Source: Thermohalobaculum sp039180675
GTDB lineage: Bacteria > Pseudomonadota > Alphaproteobacteria > Rhodobacterales > Rhodobacteraceae
NCBI GenBank assembly: GCA_039180675.1
Contig: JBCDDC010000002.1
Location: forward strand, 62,001 to 126,000
Length of the DNA stretch: 64,000 nucleotides
Direction of reading: 5' to 3'
Shown here: piece by piece, positions 59,590-64,000 of the stretch
Layout: each line of letters begins with the position of its first letter
Numbering within the stretch: the first letter of the stretch is position 1
Translations under genes and position numbers: made by a program
Notes under the pieces: model-generated
What the model was told of the DNA's origin: nothing
The model's database searches: none
What the model saw: the letters and a program-made list of their open reading frames with translations, nothing else

Positions 59590-59651
59590 GGCCATGCCCT
59601 GACGGGCAGAGGGGGCCCTGCCCCCTCGCTGCGCTGATCGCGCAGATGGCC
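59590..59651. repeat. cloverleaf-like nested inverted repeat between dapA and smpB
   Basis: Outer stem GGCCAT (59590-59595) with ATGGCC (59646-59651). Inside are three perfect hairpins: 59596-59607 (GCCC/GGGC), 59609-59627 (GAGGGGGC/GCCCCCTC) and 59629-59645 (CTGCGC/GCGCAG), separated by single bases A and G. Every base except the separators and loops is paired. Arm order and the CCAT/ATGG junction equal those at 42230-42325. It lies 20 bases after the dapA stop. Confidence 0.75.
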
Positions 59652-59714
59652 TGAGCGCCCGGCCCGACCGTCGGTCTCTTGCAGAACCGCCGCCGCAACG
59701 CTTACGTGAGTTCC

Positions 59715-60194
59715 ATGGCTCAATCGAAAAGCCCGAAGCTGAAGATCGTCGCAGAGAACCGCAAGGCGCGGCACAACTATTTCATCGAGGATACGATGGA
59801 GGCAGGGATCGTTTTGATGGGCTCCGAAGTCAAAGCGATGCGCGCGGGTCAGGCCAATATCGCCGAGAGCTATGCAACGGTGGACGGTGGCGAACTGTGG
59901 CTCGTGAATTCCTACATCCCGCCCTATGCCCAAGCCAAGAACGATGCGTTCGGTCATCAGGAGCGGCGCAAGCGCAAGCTTCTCGCCTCAAAGCGCGAGA
60001 TCTCCCGGCTCTGGCAGGGGATCGGGCGCGAAGGGATGACGCTGGTCCCACTCCGGCTCTATTTCAACGAGAAGGGTCGAGCAAAGCTGGAGATCGGGCT
60101 CGCCAAGGGCAAGAAGATGGCCGACAAGCGCGAGACCGAGAAAAAGCGCGACTGGCAGCGAGACAAGGCGCGGCTGATGCGGGAGCGTGGGTAG
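59715..60194 (+). CDS. smpB: SsrA-binding protein SmpB
   Basis: A 159-residue OB-fold protein that carries tmRNA to stalled ribosomes. VAENRKARHNYFIEDTMEAGIVL, GSEVKAMRAGQANIAESY, the HQERRKRKLL tRNA-mimic region and the basic C-terminal tail KKRDWQRDKARLMRERG are all present. ATG 59715 begins the conserved start; a weaker open frame runs to 59679. The tmRNA gene itself is not in the window. Confidence 0.97.
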   Translation: MAQSKSPKLKIVAENRKARHNYFIEDTMEAGIVLMGSEVKAMRAGQANIAESYATVDGGELWLVNSYIPPYAQAKNDAFGHQERRKRKLLASKREISRLWQGIGREGMTLVPLRLYFNEKGRAKLEIGLAKGKKMADKRETEKKRDWQRDKARLMRERG

Positions 60195-60274
60195 CCTACA
60201 GGTCCGCTGGATGCATGCATCGGTCGTCTGGTGGACACATACTTAGACCACTTCATGCGGCATCCGGTTGGGAA

Positions 60275-60296
60275 GACGCCCCGAAGCCGGGGCGTC
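60275..60296. terminator. hairpin between convergent smpB and ribH2
   Basis: GACGCCCC pairs perfectly with GGGGCGTC over a six-base loop (GAAGCC) in the 109 bases between smpB and ribH2. On the minus strand it is followed by TTCCC, so it can serve as a weak intrinsic terminator of ribH2 and possibly of smpB. Confidence 0.6.
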
Positions 60297-60303
60297 CCGT
60301 CAA

Positions 60304-60753
60304 TCAGGCGGCGACCTGCTGTGGGTCGAGCGTGGCGAGCGCCGCGCGTGCTGCTTCCTCGCCTTTCAGGACGAAGTGCTCCCTGAAGAATGCCGTATGC
60401 GCTTCCGTTTCCTGAAAATTATGCGGTGTGAGAACTACCGAGAAAACGGGCACGTCCGTCTTGAGCTGTACCCGCATCAGCGCATCGACGACGGTCGAGG
60501 CCACGAAGTCGTGGCGATAGATCCCGCCATCGACCACGAAAGCCGCGCCGATAATGCCGCTGTAGCGCTCCGATTTTGCCAATCGCTGCGCCAGAAGCGG
60601 GATTTCGAACGCGCCTGGAACTTCGAAGGTCTCGACAAATGGGGGCCCCTTGTGGCGGTCCAGTTCGGCCATCAGGCCGGTTTGTACCTCATCGACGATC
60701 TCCGCGTGCCAGCGGGCCTTGATGAGCGCGAGAGGTTTGAGGGACTCGGTCAT
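60304..60753 (-). CDS. ribH2: 6,7-dimethyl-8-ribityllumazine synthase, RibH2 type
   Basis: A 149-residue lumazine synthase, the penultimate step of riboflavin synthesis. ALIKARWHAEIVDEVQTGLM binds substrate, VETFEVPGAFEIPLLAQRLA is the core signature and FSVVLTPHNFQETEAH carries the TPH stretch that replaces the usual LTxE/H region and marks the decameric type II (RibH2) enzymes of alphaproteobacteria. It stands alone with an FMN riboswitch, apart from other rib genes. AAAGGA precedes the ATG. Confidence 0.93.
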   Translation of the reverse strand: MTESLKPLALIKARWHAEIVDEVQTGLMAELDRHKGPPFVETFEVPGAFEIPLLAQRLAKSERYSGIIGAAFVVDGGIYRHDFVASTVVDALMRVQLKTDVPVFSVVLTPHNFQETEAHTAFFREHFVLKGEEAARAALATLDPQQVAA

Positions 60754-60797
60754 GTCTTGGTCCTTTCTCTGTCAGACACCGAATCCCAGGGCTGACG

Positions 60798-60825
60798 AAA
60801 AAGGGCGTGCGCCCGCTCGGGCGCA
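60798..60825 (-). terminator. terminator hairpin of the FMN riboswitch expression platform
   Basis: On the minus strand TGCGCCCG and CGGGCGCA pair over two bases, followed after CGCCC by TTTTT. It lies 16 bases after the FMN aptamer and 44 bases before the ribH2 start, where the expression platform is expected. FMN binding would favour this stem and stop transcription. Confidence 0.65.
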
Positions 60826-60840
60826 TTCGACCTTTGACGC

Positions 60841-60990
60841 CGTTCTCTTCCATCCGGACTGTGACCGTCGGCTCCGGAATCGCACCGGATCTGCTGTCCC
60901 TCCCGCGGCCAGATGGCGTTGGAGGCGCTCGCGGGCTTCGGGAGATCTCCCGTCACCGCCGGTGGGGACTTCCACCCCGCCCTGAGAACG
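60841..60990 (-). ncRNA. FMN riboswitch (RFN element)
   Basis: Reading the minus strand, CGTTCTC at the 5' end pairs with GAGAACG at the 3' end (P1). The conserved core follows in order: AGGGCGGGGTGGAAGTCCCC then ACCGGCGG, AGCCCGCGAGCG, GGTGCGATTCCGGAGCCGAC, then GGT and AGTCCGGATGGAAGAGA. All RFN blocks are present. It lies upstream of ribH2, with a terminator-like hairpin after it, and should repress ribH2 when FMN is plentiful. Confidence 0.96.
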
Positions 60991-61063
60991 AGCCCGGCCC
61001 TTGCGGGGCCGGACAGGTCAGATCATAAGCGGTTCGAGCCCCCGCGAACAGAAGGAATTCGAC

Positions 61064-61783
61064 ATGGCGGCGCTTCCCGATGCCGAACGCCTGATGGCGG
61101 CGATCGACGCGACCTGGCCCGCGGCTGAGTTTCGCGAGCAGGGAGGTTGGGTTCTGCGCCGCGGCGCCGGTGGCGGCCAGCGCGTCTCGGCGGCACGGGG
61201 CAGCGGCGATATCGCCGAGGCGGAAGAGACGATGTGGGCTTGGGGACAGGCGCCGATCTTCTCTATGACGCCAAAAGACTCCGATATGGATGCCGCGCTG
61301 GCCGAGCGGGGTTATAAGATCCACGACCCCGTCGCGCTTTATGCGGCCCCCACCGATCGGCTCGTGGATGGTGAGGATGAAACCGCTAAGCTGCTGCGCT
61401 GCGAAAGCCCGCTTGCCCTGGTCGATGAGATCTGGGATGCGGGCGGTATCGGGCCTGCGCGCCGCGCCATCATGGAGCGCTGCATGTGCCCCAAGATCAC
61501 TTTGATCAGCCGGGCGGGCGACCGTCTCTCCGGCTGCGCCTTTGTGGCGATTGATCGAGATGTTGCGATGATCCACGCCATAGAGGTCCGCTCGGAATTG
61601 CGGCGCAAGGGGGCAGGTGCGCGCCTCTTGCGCGGAGCGGCCCGGTGGGCTGGAGAGCGCGGAGCCGGTTCCCTCGCCCTTGCGGTGACCGAAGCGAACA
61701 CCGCGGCGAACACTCTCTATCAAAAGCTGGGCATGGAGGTCGTGGGCCACTATCACTATCGCGTCCTGCCGAAAGGAAGCTGA
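61064..61783 (+). CDS. GNAT family N-acetyltransferase
   Basis: A 239-residue protein, longer than the usual single GNAT. The N-terminal part (ATWPAAEFREQGGWVLRRGAGG) is a partial, degenerate GNAT-like half found in two-domain relatives, and the C-terminal half has the working cofactor loop: AMIHAIEVRSELRRKGAGARL and ANTAANTLYQKLGMEV. ATG 61064 has AGAAGGA upstream. It is divergent from the ribH2 riboswitch and overlaps the OmpA-like gene as TGATG. Confidence 0.85.
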   Translation: MAALPDAERLMAAIDATWPAAEFREQGGWVLRRGAGGGQRVSAARGSGDIAEAEETMWAWGQAPIFSMTPKDSDMDAALAERGYKIHDPVALYAAPTDRLVDGEDETAKLLRCESPLALVDEIWDAGGIGPARRAIMERCMCPKITLISRAGDRLSGCAFVAIDRDVAMIHAIEVRSELRRKGAGARLLRGAARWAGERGAGSLALAVTEANTAANTLYQKLGMEVVGHYHYRVLPKGS

Positions 61784-62721
61784 TGCGCCAGCTGCTTGCC
61801 CTTCTTGTTCTCTGCACGCCCGCCTTCGCGGCGGATCTTCCGCCTGAGTTTGATCTCCGCGCCCCAGAGAACGGTGTGCAGACGGCGCATTCCGACCGGG
61901 CCTATGACAGTTATCCCCTGCCGATTGCCGCTTTCGGTGGAGAACAGGACGCGGTGGAGGAACTCCGCGGCCGGGTGATCTGGTCCGCCTACCGTGTCGA
62001 TGGAGAGGTGACGAGTGCGGCCCTCATCGATGCCTATCGTGCGCGACTCTCTGAAGATGGATTCGCCGCCCTTTTTGAATGTGAAACGCGGGAGTGCGGC
62101 GGTTTCGACTTCAACTTCGAGGCGGCGTTGCTGCCCGCGCCCGGCATGCTGATCGATGTCGATGACTTTCGCCAGCTCACGATGCGCCGAGAGAGTGATG
62201 GGGCGCATGCCTCGATCCTGGTCAGTCGCGTGCTGCAAGCGGCCTATGTCCAGACTGTTCTGGTGGTCGAGGCTGAGCCTGATGTCACGCTTGTGCCCTC
62301 AGGCGGCGTCAACACGGCGCCGGAGACGGTGATCCTGCCGCGCGATGAGAAAATGCTCTTCGATCGGCTCATCGCCGCTGGGAGCATCGAGATAGAGGGG
62401 CTGGTTTTCGAACCCGGCGGCGCGATCCTGTCAGACGGGTCGGAGGAAGGCCTGGACCTGCTCGCCCGGCTGTTGAATCGCAATCCGATCGATGTCGTGA
62501 TTGTGGGCCATTCCGACAATCAGGGTGATCTCGAGACGAATCGCGCCTTATCGCTCGAACGCGCTCAGTCCGTCATCGCCGCGTTGGAGCAGCGGGGTGT
62601 GGTCGCCAGCCAGATGTCCGCCGAGGGGCTGGGCTTCCTCGCACCGATTGCAACGAATGCGACCGAAGAGGGCCGTGCGATGAACCGCCGCGTCGATCTG
62701 GTGCTGAAGTCGCTGCCATAG
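61783..62721 (+). CDS. OmpA-family peptidoglycan-binding protein
   Basis: A 312-residue secreted protein. A short signal peptide (QLLALLVLCTPAFA, cleaved near residue 16) leads to an N-terminal domain of unknown fold with two close cysteines (FECETRECGGFDF), and residues about 195-312 are an OmpA domain: FEPGGAILSDGSEEGLDLLA, VIVGHSDNQGD and NRALSLERAQSV, which binds meso-diaminopimelate in peptidoglycan. It is coupled to the GNAT gene by TGATG. Soluble periplasmic or lipid-free, as no lipobox is seen. Confidence 0.88.
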   Translation: MRQLLALLVLCTPAFAADLPPEFDLRAPENGVQTAHSDRAYDSYPLPIAAFGGEQDAVEELRGRVIWSAYRVDGEVTSAALIDAYRARLSEDGFAALFECETRECGGFDFNFEAALLPAPGMLIDVDDFRQLTMRRESDGAHASILVSRVLQAAYVQTVLVVEAEPDVTLVPSGGVNTAPETVILPRDEKMLFDRLIAAGSIEIEGLVFEPGGAILSDGSEEGLDLLARLLNRNPIDVVIVGHSDNQGDLETNRALSLERAQSVIAALEQRGVVASQMSAEGLGFLAPIATNATEEGRAMNRRVDLVLKSLP

Positions 62722-62780
62722 ATTGGCTCTGGTAGCTGAAGACACTATTTGTAGTCTATAAGACCTGTGTGAGGTGCACT

Positions 62781-63230
62781 ATGGCGATTGCAGCGCAGAT
62801 CACCGGAACCGATTGGAGCGACCAGGGCACCTGGCGGCAGGCGTCAAAGAACACGCTGTGGTGTCTTTTGGGATGCTCGATCGGGGATCTCGGAACGATC
62901 CTGTTCTTCCAGCTGAGCGGCATCCCCTGGCCGACCATGGCGATCATGGTGCTTGCGATCGTCAACGGTATCCTGACCTCGATTGCGCTGGAGACCTACA
63001 TCTTATCGCGCCAGATGACACTGAAACTGGCCTTTCACACCGCGATCGGCATGTCGTTGATCTCGATGGTCGCCATGGAGGCGGCGATGAACATTACCGA
63101 TGTTCTTTTGACGGGTGGCGCGAAGCTTACCTGGTGGGTCGTGCCGATCATGCTGTTGGCAGGATTTCTGACACCGTTGCCGTACAATTATTGGCGTCTC
63201 AAGGCGCTCGGGAAAGGCTGTTGCCACTGA
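62781..63230 (+). CDS. DUF4396 family membrane protein
   Basis: A 149-residue protein with a short soluble start and four hydrophobic segments (TLWCLLGCSIGDLGTILFF, PTMAIMVLAIVNGILTSIAL, FHTAIGMSLISMVAMEAAM, LTWWVVPIMLLAGFLTPLPY). CLLGCSIGD and PLPYNYWRLKALGKGCCH are DUF4396 marks, seen in proteins often near copper genes; two cysteine and a histidine end (GKGCCH) could bind metal. Function unknown. ATG 62781 follows GAGG; a GTG lies 12 bases earlier. Confidence 0.85.
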   Translation: MAIAAQITGTDWSDQGTWRQASKNTLWCLLGCSIGDLGTILFFQLSGIPWPTMAIMVLAIVNGILTSIALETYILSRQMTLKLAFHTAIGMSLISMVAMEAAMNITDVLLTGGAKLTWWVVPIMLLAGFLTPLPYNYWRLKALGKGCCH

Positions 63231-63327
63231 ACCCGTTCGGCAGAATGGCGGGCCGCTTTCCGATTGCGGCGAGCACCACGGCGCGTTACAGCGCGGTCTG
63301 TTCCTTCCAGATCAATGAGGAGTGCCG

Positions 63328-63735
63328 ATGTCTCCCGAGCTCTACTGGCTGACAGCCACTGCCGTGATGACTGCGCTGATGTGGACCCCTTATGTCGTTA
63401 ACATCCTGGGTCAGATGGGTGTCGTCACCGCGCTGGTGAGCCGTGTCGGCGACGATCCGGGCGAGGCCGCGTGGGCCAAACGGGCCCAGCGAGCCCATTT
63501 GAATGCATTGGAGAATCTCGCGATCTTTGCGCCCCTCGCCCTCGCGGTGCATCTGGCTGGCGTCGGTTCGGAGATGACCGCCTTGGCGGCGATGAGCTAC
63601 TTCTGGCTCAGACTCGCGATGTGGATCGTGCATGTCGCTGGAATTCCGGTGATCCGCACCCTGCTTTTTGCTGCCGGAGTGATCTGCCAGCTTGTGCTCG
63701 GCTACGCACTGCTCTCAGTACCGATGGCCGCTTGA
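63328..63735 (+). CDS. MAPEG family membrane protein
   Basis: A 135-residue four-helix protein of the MAPEG family (eicosanoid and glutathione metabolism relatives). Marks are WAKRAQRAHLNALENLAIFAP, the conserved helix 2 with the RAxxAHxNxxEN pattern, and further hydrophobic helices. In bacteria the role is mostly unknown. ATG 63328 follows GAGGAG. Its last 34 bases overlap the convergent kinase gene. Confidence 0.88.
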   Translation: MSPELYWLTATAVMTALMWTPYVVNILGQMGVVTALVSRVGDDPGEAAWAKRAQRAHLNALENLAIFAPLALAVHLAGVGSEMTALAAMSYFWLRLAMWIVHVAGIPVIRTLLFAAGVICQLVLGYALLSVPMAA

Positions 63736-64000
63736 TCAATACCGTGCAAAAACGCCCGCACCTCGGTTAGACTCCTCAAGATGTGAACATCGAGGTGCGG
63801 ATACGGTTTCTCAATCAGGGCAATAACGCTTCGCCGCGAACTTTGGCGGGTTCGCCAGATAAAGTGCAGGAACTCCCGATCAAAGCGCTCGGGACAGTTT
63901 TCAGGCAGATCCGGCCTCGTCTTTCCCCTCTGTTTCAGGGTTCGCCAGATCACTCGCACATATCGGCGCCAAAGTGGGAAATCGAGCCAAATCAGTGTGT
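63702..64000 (-). CDS. P-loop kinase (FlaR/adenylate kinase-like), partial
   Basis: Only the C-terminal about 98 residues are in the window; the start is beyond the right edge. Visible are LIWLDFPLWRRYVRVIWRTLKQR and later FDREFLHFIWRTRQSSRRSV, the lid-helix pattern of small P-loop kinases annotated as DNA topology modulation protein FlaR or adenylate kinase-like. The Walker A motif lies outside. The end overlaps the MAPEG gene by 34 bases. Confidence 0.65.
   Translation of the reverse strand, partial: TLIWLDFPLWRRYVRVIWRTLKQRGKTRPDLPENCPERFDREFLHFIWRTRQSSRRSVIALIEKPYPHLDVHILRSLTEVRAFLHGIDQAAIGTESSA

Noticed and set aside
1..64000. CRISPR array, tRNA or rRNA genes, insertion sequence or prophage
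   Set aside because: No regularly spaced direct repeats, no T-loop or cloverleaf with CCA-type acceptor, and no transposase, integrase or phage structural motif was seen on either strand.

Overview
The window looks like chromosomal DNA of a Rhodobacterales alphaproteobacterium (Rhodobacteraceae/Roseobacter type). The basis is gene content and order: ffh-GNAT-chorismate mutase-rpsP-rimM-trmD-rplS, sdhCDA...sdhB next to a mesaconyl-CoA hydratase and a CoA-ester lyase of the ethylmalonyl-CoA type, mdh-sucCD-sucAB-lpd, short HisG with HisZ, a RibH2-type lumazine synthase, high G+C and dense ATGA/TGATG stop-start overlaps. I see no rRNA, tRNA, CRISPR array, prophage or insertion sequence. The species is not determined.

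Layout. 1-3250: minus-strand genes around leuB (GNAT acetyltransferase, methyltransferase, HD phosphohydrolase). 3300-7000: ahcY with a good terminator, a GNAT protein, an outer-membrane protein behind a perfect FNR-type box, and a methyltransferase. 7100-13180: one long minus-strand translation and secretion operon, ffh, three consecutive GNAT genes, chorismate mutase, rpsP, rimM, a small membrane protein, trmD, rplS. 13400-19800: glycosyltransferase-like gene, trhO, a DksA-like regulator and an Hsp20 gene that each carry an FNR-like dyad upstream, an MFS transporter, zapE, and a methyltransferase-like gene behind a CtrA-type box. 19850-27100 (minus): sdhCDA, two foreign-looking genes, sdhB, then mch, a DUF1737 gene and a CoA-ester lyase. 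27380-39320 (plus): the TCA-cycle block mdh, sucC, sucD, sucA, sucB, lpdA, interrupted by small membrane-protein genes. 39457-44830: an accessory block with two DUF1989 proteins, a metallo-beta-lactamase-fold lactonase, a beta-decarboxylating dehydrogenase, a Gfo/Idh oxidoreductase and a gene that appears broken by one in-frame stop. 44990-48480: hisG-hisZ-hisS. 48650-53990: DUF898 membrane protein, M48 protease, Asp/Glu racemase-family protein, thiolase and SDR dehydrogenase. 54160-56790: kbl-VOC-tdh threonine degradation operon. 56890-64000: lytic transglycosylase, dapA, smpB, ribH2 under an FMN riboswitch, GNAT, OmpA-like, DUF4396, MAPEG and a partial P-loop kinase.

How it fits together: most of the window is core metabolism. 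Threonine degradation feeds glycine and acetyl-CoA. Acetyl-CoA enters the TCA enzymes, while mch and the CoA-ester lyase belong to the C5 arm of acetyl-CoA assimilation. The least explained items are two GC-rich cloverleaf-like nested inverted repeats (42230-42325 and 59590-59651) that share the same arm order, a sharp low-GC segment inside hisS, FNR-type boxes in front of dksA-like and hsp20 genes, and the DUF1989/lactonase/dehydrogenase cluster. All functional calls rest on reading motifs and neighbourhood by eye; no database search was run.
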